Shown one piece after another: positions 53,336-64,000 of a stretch of DNA of 64,000 nucleotides (positions within the stretch are counted from its first letter, which is position 1; every line of letters starts with the position of its first letter). The translations under genes and the position numbers were made by a program. A model generated the notes under the pieces. That model saw nothing but the letters and a program-made list of their open reading frames with translations, did not search any database and was not told where the DNA came from. The stretch comes from Chamaea fasciata (Eukaryota > Chordata > Aves > Passeriformes > Sylviidae), in contig JARCOQ010000017.1 of assembly GCA_029207755.1 (NCBI GenBank), positions 4,662,945 to 4,726,944 on the forward strand. The letters run 5' to 3'.

Positions 53336-56300
53336 CTGCCCTCTCAGCATTCCAGGAGCCCGGTTCATGGCATCTCTCCACAGGCAATGCAGAATCTCTG
53401 GGATAATCCCTGCCCCTCAGACATGCACCCTCTAATATTTAGACCAAAGAAGGTGCCAGGCTAGGATGGTATTTTCTGTTCCAGACAGAGCAGTGAAAAT
53501 GGGATCTCTGTGGTGTGTGCTGTGTTTTCCATGGCAAAGGCTCCCATCAGTGATTCCATGAGCTAATGGCTTAGTTAGAGACATTAATGACTCAAAGTAA
53601 GGACCTGTTACAGCTGGTGTGAGGTAGCACTTTGTTTCTGCTGTCAGATAATACATCTCTAAATCTGGACTGTTCTGACATTTCCTATGAGAAGGAAGAA
53701 ATAAAAAATCCATACAGCTCCCATTAACCAAGGGAGAGAGGTAAACACTGGTGTTGGTGGGGTGAGATAAAACCTTTTCACTCTGGGACACAAATGTGAG
53801 TTCAGCTTATGATAAAACTAAATACATTTCATTATCTCGCCTTACTCCCCACAGGGAGTCAATCCATTTCACAAAATTCTTCACACACACTTATCACAGC
53901 CCCCAGCTCCTTCTGAGAGAGACCAAGGACCAGAGTCCTAAATCCCTTTGCATTCTGCCTGAAGAGGATGGTCCCACCAGCTCCACATGGAGCCTGCTCT
54001 TACAGCCCTGCTTCTTTCTTGCAGTGAAGAACCTCAGCTTCTGGTTCTTCTACGTTCCCAGCATGGTTTTGCCTGAGAAGTGGAGGAAATAGAGCAACAC
54101 ACATACAACATTCACTTAGTGTGAGTTCATGCACCTGAACCCGAGGTGCGCGGCTCCACAGAAGCTTCACACTTCTGTAGGAGTAGGAGAAATACTGATT
54201 TGCTTTTCCAAAAGTACACGTCTCCCTGGTATTTTGGAGAGTCTCAAAGTTAGAATATCATGAGCTCCTCCTAAATCTGCTGCAGGGCTAAGATGTTCAG
54301 CTGGATTCTGAAGAAAATAGGGATGCAGTTTTGGGGCTGTTTCCCTTGCCTTGTACAGGCAGCTGAGATTTTTGGAGCGTGGACCACAGATGAGATGGTT
54401 TCATTTGAATTCCACATCACAGCCTAAGCAAAAATAGTTTAGTTTCAGGGAATTCTTTATCCCACAGTGTCAGTTTTGTTTTATAACTGCCAGAAATTAT
54501 CAATACTGGAATAAGGACTATTGTTTGCAATTAACATAGCCTGAACAAATTCCAGTTCACACGTGGTACCCTTAAGTGGGATAAGACACCCCAGGTTTAT
54601 GGCAGGTGATGGGTGGCATGAAGCAGATCCTGTGGAGGGACTAAAGCACTGTAAATCCACATCCCAGTTTGTCTCACAGTGATTTTTTTATGTACCTATA
54701 TCCTCAGGCTGCAGTTACATTTTTGGACTGGTTCTGTCACTGAGCAGAAAGCAATGAATTGCTGCCCAGAACTTACAGTCAGTTTATTTACATGTTTGGA
54801 ATAATTCTGCTCAGGGAACTGATGCAACTCAGCAAAAGGACTGTCTTGCACATAGAAACAGGTCTGAGCTGAGGGTGGGGGGAAAAGAAGTAACATTGTG
54901 AGGGTGGATTTAATCAATACAGTTTTACTTCTGTGCATAAAGAAGGCTTAAAACTGCATTCAGCATCTCCAACTGGACTCTGCAAACCAATGAATCCCTC
55001 TGCAAAAAGAGCCTTAATTCCTCTTCCTGTTCCCCATTCGAGGAACAGGAATAATTCTCAGCTTGCAGAAGTTTAATGTGTATGAATTTGTCAATATTTA
55101 TGCTTACAAAGAAAATAAAATATGCTGGCATTATTTATAGCATTTCAGTAAGCTCGTCAGAGCAGCATCATATATGATCAGGTCATGGGTTAACAAGGAT
55201 TAATTTTCTTGGCAGAATTATGCTTTGCAATTTTTCATTTCAGTCTGTTACTTTTGAGTATTTGATAATGTAGCCTACTAAATTCAGGGTCATTTTGCTT
55301 CTTGTACGAAATTCGGCGCTTCCCTACATAAATGTTTTTTAAGAGGAAAGGTAGCCAGAACTGGGGAGTGCTGAAGTGCTGAAATTCCCTCTTGCAGCTA
55401 ATAGCCAAGAAACTGCTACATTCCTCCAATTTTGTAACTGCAAGAATTGCATTTCATCACATAAAGGTGGTTGGCAAGTTTCTCTTTCATACCTCGTGGC
55501 AATGTGAAGTTAATTCCATACTACGTGAACCTGGGAGGTTGTTGAGGGGGTCTCCACAGTGCCAATTCCTTTATAAAATTTCCCCTTCTATGATGGAACC
55601 TGCTCCTGGCCACCTAAAGGCCTTTGACACTTGCAAAGATCCTGCACATCCCTTAGATGACAAAAAGCATAGAAATTAAATGCTGTTTGATTAAGGCCCT
55701 GATCTGGGAAAATTAAATTTTGTCTTCAATTATTGCAGTGCCTTATGGCTGCTGCTCCATCCTCGTGTCATACACAGTCACCAGAAAGGGCCCAAGGTAC
55801 CCTTCCAAAGGTCTCCCTGTACAGCTGGGACGATTTAGGATTATCAAAAATCCTCCTTGGTTTACTCCCTCCTCTTTCAAATTAATAAACAGGGCTTTGT
55901 AATTTCACATGCCTTGTATCAATCTGCTTTTTCTGGAGCTCTGCTCTGACCAGGCCCTCTCCTGTCACTGACATGGAGCAGTTTTCATGGATGGCAGTGG
56001 CTGCTCTCTTTGGAGTCTCACCTGGGTGTACAGAGACTCTGCTAAGGCAGATCTGATTAAGGCTGACAGGCTCAGTATGGGAAGGAAAACGTCCCTGCTC
56101 ATCACAGCAGCTCTTGCAGTGACACTCTGCCAGCCTGGCATCTCAATCATTTCGTTTATCAGCAGTTTTTCAGTTTATCATGGAGTCATTTGTTCCTCCT
56201 CCTCCCTTGCCCAGTTTTATCTCGTGTGGGAAGCCCTGTGAGCAGGCAGGATAGTGAGCTGTGCTCTCCAAAGCAGAGAGCAGGTACTTGGAGGGCAGTG

Positions 56301-59300
56301 CAGCCCTGCTGGAGCTGGGCCCTGGCTCCCTTGAAAAAGCATCTGCAGAACCTCTGAGTCCCCAGAGGCTGGGGCTCAGACCTCACTGTGCTGTTTCTCT
56401 GCTGGGTCTTGGGGAATAAGGTGAGAATCATGAAATGTATTTTATTTTATAATGGAACCCAAAACGAAGTTTGCCCAAATGCCCTGCAGCCGCTTCCCGT
56501 TGCAAACCCACAGTGGGTCAGTGTAGCAGTCAATATTTTCCTGGGATCACTGTGTCTCATTCCCCAAACACTGTACCCCAGAGAGCAGTGAGTGCTGACA
56601 ACCATCAGGAAGCTCCATGGGAAGCCCCATGCTATGAAGACTGCTCTCTGAAAATAGTTCTTCATTTTGGTGGCCTTTTCTTTTGTAAGAGTACACATAA
56701 TTACCCATTCGTGACTTCTCTCAAATCCATTAATACAATGTTTAATAAAAAACCCCTTCTTTTCTATTTGCCTAATACAACTAGATATAAACATCAGGAT
56801 CATTAGCTTGTAAAAAAAGCTGAGGTGCCTCCTTCAGAAAAGTGCAGCACTTTATCCTCCACTAATCCTAGACCTTGCTCAGTGAATGATTGGTACTATT
56901 GAAGTAAGTTTAGCTGTGTAGCATTTGATAAGTTATCACAAACTTTATTTTGTATTATTCTCTGGACCTAAGTGGGTTTTTTTCCATCAGTCTGAATTGT
57001 AGCCCTTTTATACCAGGACATAGAACAAGTCAAGTATTGAATCAACTGCATGTCTTTATTTCCTGTTACATCTTTAACATTATTAATACATACAAAATTA
57101 GCAAGATCAAATATTGCTCACGTTCAAATGCCTTTGTTTCTTGTCATGGCTCAGAATTCCAGCCAGAAGAAAAAAATCCTTCACTCACAGGATAAGCGTT
57201 CAGTTCATTTTCCCACAGCACTGGAGATCTTTTTCATTGCACCTGTTTTCACGTAGCCCTTTTCCAAGGCACGGAAACAAAGTCTTTGCAGGCAGTGCTG
57301 GTTTTGACAAAAGCTCCCTTCACTATTTCCAACTTCACAACCAAACTGAATTTCTTTTCCAGAAGTTGTCAATCACGTTCTCCCTCAGCAAATCGAGACA
57401 ACATGACCCTGCCCACGGTGGGTGAAACAGCTCTTAAGAGAAATACAATAGGGAGCATATCACATTAATCTCTTCCCTGTTATTTGACTGTTTTCCACTA
57501 ACCTTTCCTTCTGCCAAATTTAATTAAATCAGCTGCTTTTGTGGCTCTAACCTGTTCCTTCTCTGTTTGGACATTCCCTTCAATTCATAAGGCACAGATG
57601 ATACGCAGACAGCAGGGACTTAGCCAAGCCATTTTCTTAAAATAATTCTCAGCAGTGAATAACAAATGACACCAAATGAGTTTATTTTATCCAGACCATA
57701 AGGAGTCAACCCAGTACAGATGCCCCAGACTTGTGTTGTGCTCCTGACTGCCAACAATTTTAAAATCCAGGATCTTAGTGTTGTTCATACCACGTGTATA
57801 CATACAGGATTTGACAAAATGGTTTGAATATATAACACTGATTTTATTTTTTTAGTTGCTGCCCTGACAGATTTTTTTAAAAACCTCATGTTCCTCAGAA
57901 TAAAAACGTCTGGCTACATCAGTGGTGTCATGGGTGTGGAATTTCAAGCTTACCTGCAAAAATGAGACCAAGTATAAATAATGAGCAATATTATGAATAT
58001 TTATTCACCTACACTGATCCTCCTGATGATCTTTTTCAAGCTTCCAGCCTGGCAGAGCTTAAAGAAGAAGGCAGTTTTACCTGAATTGTGAAAGGTTTTT
58101 CTTCCTCTTTCTAATCAAGCGTGATGTACCAGAAAACAAATCAGGCTGATGAAAACAGAAGTCAGACTTACAAGAAAAACAGCTGTAGCAACTAAATGGC
58201 TTAAAGCAGAGAAAGTAGGAAAACAGCATGTGGGGCTAATGATGGGTGGTTTTCAGGTTTCAGAATACATTAAGGCATTCTCCCTGTTTATTAAATTGCT
58301 CTGGCAGCATTTGACAGCAAAGGTTTTGTGGATTATAAGAGTGCAATGGACATAACTAGGATATTTTTTTATCCTAAAGCCTGGCCTTTGGGTAATCACC
58401 AAGAAGTTACACGCTGCAGGAGAAATTTGCTTTGCACAAGTCCAAAGAAGGTTGTTCTTTACTTAAAAAAAAAAGAAATGTTTCTGAGATTGTTGTTTAC
58501 TTTCCCTTCTCTGCCTTGAGATTTTGAGGTTTTTCTGTCTCAGCACTCACTCCTTTTGTCAGTAAATGGCAGAAAGCACCTGGAAGCAGCCTCAATTTAC
58601 AGCTGGCATATTTACCACAGGGCACCTCTCTGCAGCACTGGGAGCTGTGTGACCACCCAGACTTTGAACTATTGCTCATCTCTCCCTGCCCAAGAAAAGC
58701 CAAATGTAATTTCATGGTTTTACAGAAATTGCCTCAGCCAAAAGTTAGAAGGCTTATTATTCCTCAGGTCTCTTTTTAAGTGCTCTTTTTGAGATGACCT
58801 GGAATCTCTGGGGCATAAAGGCCGGAAAGTGTTGATGGGAGCTGGGTTGGAGCTGGTTCCTGTGCCTGGGAGATGCAGATGGACACCAGCTCTGTCCTGT
58901 GCAGAGGGAAGGAGCTGGAGATGGGAGCTCTGCAGCCTCCCTCATCCCAGAGGCTGAGTGGTCCAGCCAATAAATGGATTGATTTCTCTTCTTATGGTAT
59001 CACTGTTCAATCAGAACGAGTTTTAATTTCATTTTGAAGTGTTATTTTCAATTTCTTTGATGCATGGAAAAATTAAATGACCTGCTAAAGGTCAGCTGGG
59101 GAGGGTTTGGGAAAATGCTAAAGAAATCCAGATCTTCCAGGCTGCAGCCTGCAGCCTTAATCACAACCCTCCTCTGTTCTGGCACAGTGGCTGTAGTCAG
59201 AATCAAAATATATTATCCAAGATAGTCATCACATCTCTTTTGTTTTTAGTGAAATTTATCTGTAGCTCATGCAAGTTCACTGCCATCCCTTTGCATGACT

Positions 59301-59531
59301 CTTAGAAGCAGGTAATCCAATTTCCTTATTTCTCCCCTGCTTTCTTGTGGATTTACATCTAATCTGGAGTTTGGATCACTGAAAAGAGAGATGCCCATTT
59401 CTAGTGATTCTGTGATTCTGATGTTGATATCAATGAGAGAATCATTTGAGAAGCTCATTAACTGACAATCTTTCTAATCAGAAAAGTTGATACTATCCAA
59501 AGACAGAGATACTGTAACAATGAGGTTTCAA

Positions 59532-59567
59532 ATAATTTTGATAATAATTTTGATAATAGTTTTGAAG
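59532..59567. repeat. 12-bp short tandem repeat, 3 copies
   Basis: Two exact ATAATTTTGATA units (59532-59543, 59544-59555) and a third diverged one (ATAGTTTTGAAG). Confidence 0.85.
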
Positions 59568-60183
59568 TCAGCTGATAGCACCTGAGTCACTTCATTCCCG
59601 TTTTGAGAAATGCCTGTGCTCAAATATCAGGTAAGAAATGTTGTGGCCTCTGTTGCCCACCCTCTGCAAGTCGAAATGTAGAAAAAGTATTGGGTTAATA
59701 ACAAACCCCACTGTGCTGTTAACCTCGGACACAGCACACTTCAAAACATTCTGCTGCCACCAGTGACCCCAGGTGGGGTCGGAGCCTGGCAAACCCTCTG
59801 CAAGGTGTGTTTGGGTCATTTCATTGTTTTGGTGGATGCATTTTCCTGTATGCCCCTTTCTTTGGGCAGAAGTTGCTGCATTGAAATTACACATTTTTCA
59901 CTGCAGCTTGGGTGTTTTTTTCAAAACCCTGATAGCCCAGGCTCAGTGTCTAATCCCTTAGGGGTAAAACTCCAAAAAAGAGAAAAAAAGTATCTGTCTC
60001 GGATGAATGTGGTGGCAGCATATTGCACTCGAAGCACCTCTGTTCCAGTTTAATACCGCCCTTCCTGTGCACAGTATTGCTGGCACCAGACATTGTTAAG
60101 AGAATCATTAAAATGATCCATCAGGATCCCCAGCCTGTCTTCCCATTTCCAGTTATTTGTCTGCTGTGCGTTGGTTTTGGTTC

Positions 60184-60222
60184 TTTTTTTTTCCTTTTTA
60201 ATTTTTTTTTTTTCTTTCCCCT
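60184..60222. repeat. T-rich tract
   Basis: T-rich low-complexity sequence with a few C, A and G. It is followed by CCCCTG. It could serve as a polypyrimidine tract, but no known exon follows. Confidence 0.7.
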
Positions 60223-63059
60223 GTTTTTGTCTCAGGGCTGTTTCATGCTTGGAGTTTCTATTTCTGAGCTTCCCCGTGTATCCCTGACAACTGGCAGATC
60301 GCTCTCGGAGCTGGGCTGCTCGGTCAATCGCCCTGCTCCTGGACGCTGTTCGGCAGCGTCCTGGCACTCTCCCTGAGATGAGGTGCATGAGCAATTCTGT
60401 TTGGTTCGCAGACCTCCTGTCTGGGAGGCTCCAGGGAGATGTGTCCAAGATGCTGGAAGGCTTTTTGGGATGCCTGCCGGGGTCTGCTCTGTAGCCAGTG
60501 CAGGAACGGTTTCCACTTCACCACTTCCCCTGCCTGAAAGACACAAGAAAAGGCAGCCCCGGGCAGCAGCAGCCACTGAACTGTTTGGTCTCACGCTACT
60601 AAAAGGCCAAACAGAGTAGACTCCTGAAAGGCTTTCTGGCATTCTTTGATGTTGTAACCTCCGTGTGATAAAAAGATCATATTCACTTCCTTTCAGGTAA
60701 CTTTTAAAGCACTTCCTCCTGCTTTCATAGGAAAGCTCAGCTTGCTAGTGCTGGCTGTTGTACCCACCACCAGAGGCTGTTTTGCTTTCAGAAGCTGCCA
60801 CACAAAAGAGGAGAGAGCTGCTAAAAGCTGGAGCAGGTCCCATTTACGCTTATGTGAGAGATTCGACACCCGCCCTGGGAGAAGCTTGAAAAGTTAATGG
60901 TGTTCCAAATGGGCCAAAAAAAATTTGTAACACATTAATATATTATCATAAAGTGCAGTAGCTTAAGAGAGAATGAGTTGTATAAGGTGTGAGATCCCCC
61001 ACGTTATGGGTCTTGGGTGCTGAGAGGGAAAGTGTTAAGAAGGAGTTTAATTACTCGTTGTTAAGGAGAAAGCTGTTAAAGGTGGATGTCAATATAGCTC
61101 CAGTGCCAAGTCAAAGTCCTGAGCTTGGCTATGGACCTTCATTTGTATCAGATAAAATGGTTTTTGAAGGGCAGTGGAACAGCTTCTCCAGGCTGGAGGT
61201 GTGGATGAAACTGCTGTGGGTGGTGGGACTGAGGCACAGAGGAGTTTATTGGTGTGTGGGTGGTGGCAGGTTTGGTCAGAGGGTCACAGGAATACACAGG
61301 GTCTGACCAGCGTGTCACATCCACACCTCTGCTAAGAAGAAAGGCAGCCTGTGGTGAGCACAAGGCTGTTCCCAGCTGGACAGAGCCAGACCTGCACCAC
61401 CCCTGCCTGGGGCTCTGCCATCACAGGCAGCTCATAAAATCAAATACACCAGAGGTTTGTGAAAGGGGAACACCTCGCCATGCTGGAGGAAAAGCCAATA
61501 TAGCCCCAGCCAAATGGAGAAAACAACCCTGGCTGTTTGCTTCACTGTCTGTGGCTGTGCAGCACTGAGCGAGGGGCCCAGTTTGCTTTAAAAATAGCCT
61601 TCCCTCCCTTGTTTTATGCCTGCCTTAGCAGAAACATGAACACCTCAGGCAGGAGCTGGTCCTGTATAGCGAGGCTGTGATGGGGCAAAACTGAATCGTT
61701 TTAGCTCAGGCAGCAGCCTGTGCATTGGGATTTACAGCCCAGGGTTTGATGTCTGCCGAGGACTCTGCAGCCACAGTGTGATGCTGTGTTGTCTGGGAGA
61801 AATGAAAAAGTCAAGGTTTATCAAAGACTCTGCTCAACTCCGGCACAGGGGTGAAGCTCGCTCAGCACCAGCATCGCTGGGGGAGCTGCAGATGTGCTGG
61901 ATTCTCTGGGTGTTCTGTGGAAGCTGCCTTCTTCCCAGGGCTTCCAGGAGAGGGCTTTCTGCTGGAAATCTGGTTTTATTTAACCAAGGCTAAGTAGGGA
62001 GTGTTGAGGGATAGATGCTTTGAAAGCTTTTCCTGTGAGCTTTGTGTAAATGGTGGCTAGTTTGGTCTTTTTGGGAAAAGTACCTCTGCTTGAGTCAAGT
62101 GACAGTTTATTTGTTTTTAAATTGCCTTTCCTGGTTCTGGTGCAGTATTTATGAATGGTGTGTTTGCCATCTCTGATACCCGAAAACATGAACATGAAGT
62201 CTTCACTAGCATGCAAAAAGAATTACTTGGAAAACAAATCACAAGAACATCTCATATTCATCTCATTGGTGTTGCAAAATTAAGGGGAGATGTAAAAAAC
62301 ATAGATATAACGAAGACGTGAGGATAACCACGGGAGGAAATAGAATTTAGATTTTCTATCACCTTCGCCAGTAGGTTCCTGCGAATACATCCTACATCCT
62401 GGTAACCTTATTTGCTTTACCAGACGTGATGCTAAAATTAGCTAGTCATACATTTCTCAGGAAGTAGTAATTAATTGGGCAATATTTGTACAGAGCTTTG
62501 AAAATGTAGGTCCTAATTTTGCAAACCCTTTGTCCATAATGCAGATTAATTTAATCACATAATTACTGCATTTCTGGACTTTGGTATACACAGTTCCTCA
62601 GCCCATGTGTGATGGATAATAATTGCCTGGGTAAACTGGCAATAGCCACATTTCTCAAATACTGTGCGTGCTCATTTGAAAATTGGGATCACAGGTAGCA
62701 CTCCATTAGTAGGACTTAGTTTTAAAAGACTTTGTTCTTTTCTGCTCTGTCTCTGAATAGGATTTACTCTTGTTTATACCCTATCCCAGCAAGGCTGTGC
62801 TCAGCTCAGCCAGGGATTTGAGCCGGGTTTTCCATGCCAGCCTCTGTCTCGATGGCGAGAGCCACTTGCAATAGCTGTAATTTTGTTTGGGGCACCTGGT
62901 CCTTTGTGTGTGCCAATGGAACGGGCTGGTTCAGTGATAACGATCGGTGTTAAACCTTTTCACATGAACAGTCTGTGCTATTTGGCCTGCAAGGGGATTT
63001 CTTCTTTTTCTTTTTAGAAAGTCGTTTGTACACAGAGAATGCTGAGAGATCTGCTTTCT

Positions 63060-63480
63060 GCTTTAGCTCAATTTGTCATAATTTCTACCTAGACCAAGAG
63101 GATTTAGCCCTAATTTAATACATTCCTTTGAAGGTTTTTGCTCCCCAGACCCTGTATTAGATTGCTCCACCATCTCACTCCTTCAGTGGTGAAGGACCTA
63201 CTAATTTCCAGCCTCAATTTATTCATGGCCAGTTTACACCCATTTGTTCCTGTGTCAACATTGTCCTTTAGTTTAAATTGCATCTTTGCCTTCCTAGTGT
63301 TTATCCTCCTGATGTTATTTATAGACAGCAATCATATCTGCTATCAGCCTTCATTTTGCTAGACCAAACAAGGCAGGCTCTTCCAGGCTCTTCTCCGGTG
63401 ATGGGCTCTTCAGTGCCGGCACCTGGTTGGATCCGGGGGGCTCAGCAGCGAGCACAAGCGCCTGGATTGTGCTCAGCATC
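63060..63480 (-). mobile_element. Old amniote-type CR1 LINE fragment, minus strand
   Basis: Read on the minus strand, this region has the late ORF2/3'-end order of older CR1 subfamilies. GCTGATAGCAGATATGATTG and CTATAAATAACATCAGGAGG lead into a TAAACACTAGGAAGGC-like segment, a GTTGACACAGGAACAAATGG segment, CTGGCCATGAATAAATTGAG and a TTAGTAGGTCCTTCACCACT segment. I recall this arrangement from CR1-like repeats shared by turtles, crocodilians and birds. It is clearly diverged and carries no intact reverse transcriptase. The boundaries are approximate. Confidence 0.7.
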
Positions 63481-64000
63481 CCAATGAGCCCGGGGTGCTT
63501 GGCACAGGAATCAGCTCTGCCAGATGTGCAGGGCTGAGAGCTGCGCACGGGCTGTTTGCCGGCAGCATTTGTGCTTGGAGATGGAGGGAGCTGGTGGGAC
63601 ATGGGGAGAACCCCTCCGTCCTCGTGTCCAATACAACAACTTCCAGGAAAGTTTTGTTGTGTTGGTGCCCTGCTGCGTTTTCCTGTATTTTGTGCTATTA
63701 AATGACACCTTTCTATTGTCCAGTTGCCCTTCCTCCAAGCTGCCCTTCCTCCTGTCCAAGGCACCTTTTTAACCAAGCCCTTGACTAATTTCCCATTAAC
63801 CAGCTTAACAGATTCCTTCAACTAATTCCCATCTTCTGGAATTTAGCTGATGTATTTCTTTGGGGCACTGTATCAGATGACTGACAGAAGAGCAGACAGA
63901 TTAGATCTGCCACAGTTCCTTTAATTATTCCTTCCTTCATAATTTTTTCCTTCAAAAGTCCTTCTTTGGTTTTTAGGTCAGACTAAAAGCTCTGCACTTA

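Larger units (their letters stand above)
34302..64000 (+). other. CDH4: Intron downstream of EC2 exon (5' part)
   Basis: At least 29.7 kb of intron. The next expected exon should begin with a KVQQYT-like sequence and end near a DVNDNPPEF linker. I read for these and did not find them, so the exon probably lies beyond 64000. Contents include the 76-bp triplication, the TGGGA array, a TTTTG run (about 36955-36985), A16 runs (39345-39360 and 50445-50460), an A13 run (41762-41774), a short GATA run (about 41682-41693), a CR1 tail (about 49338-49605), a probable LTR (about 52815-53335), a 12-bp triplet repeat (59532-59567), a T-rich tract (about 60184-60222) and an old CR1 (about 63060-63480). The remainder is unique-looking. 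Confidence 0.75.

Noticed and set aside
60290..60642. GC-richer patch with open frames on both strands, considered as a possible exon or promoter
   Set aside because: Low CpG density, no recognisable protein and no core promoter pattern.

Overview
The window looks like nuclear DNA from a bird. It carries three consecutive, intact coding exons of a type I classical cadherin on the + strand, best matched to CDH4 (R-cadherin/retinal cadherin). They are separated by large introns that hold CR1 LINE tails, one LTR-type retroelement remnant, and several micro- and minisatellites. The abundance of CR1 3' ends, the compact introns and the cadherin sequence favour Aves. The LTR style suggests possibly a songbird, but I cannot fix the species.

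Layout: 1-12698 is intron (at least 12.7 kb). Exon A is at 12699-12854 (156 nt, EC1). An intron of 7,965 bp follows, with a CR1 copy only about 190 bp past the donor. Exon B is at 20820-20964 (145 nt, end of EC1, EC1-EC2 calcium linker, start of EC2). An intron of 13,164 bp follows. Exon C is at 34129-34301 (173 nt, EC2). The remaining 29.7 kb is intron with no further exon that I could find. The three exons join in frame (phases 0, 0, 1, 0) and give one continuous stretch of 158 codons with the landmarks of a classical cadherin: PMDRE, HAV, DMNDN, DAD and GLDRE. By family numbering they are probably exons 5, 6 and 7.

The most unusual structure is a perfect threefold 76-bp tandem repeat (34303-34530) that starts inside the splice donor of exon C. 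Each unit contains a second donor-like CAG|GTG, and use of the first one would add exactly eight codons in frame. About 1.3 kb downstream is a perfect (TGGGA)18 array (35843-35932) able to form G-quadruplexes. Two imperfect minisatellites lie elsewhere: a 15-bp unit at 16331-16477 and a 14-bp unit at 6150-6246. Five CR1 fragments are recognisable, one of them (63060-63480, minus strand) of an old amniote type, plus one probable ERV LTR (about 52815-53335).

I found no complete gene, tRNA, rRNA, CRISPR array or convincing second gene on either strand. The other open reading frames look like chance or repeat-derived frames in intron sequence. A few AT-rich blocks with homeodomain-like TAAT motifs could be conserved enhancers, but that needs alignment to test.
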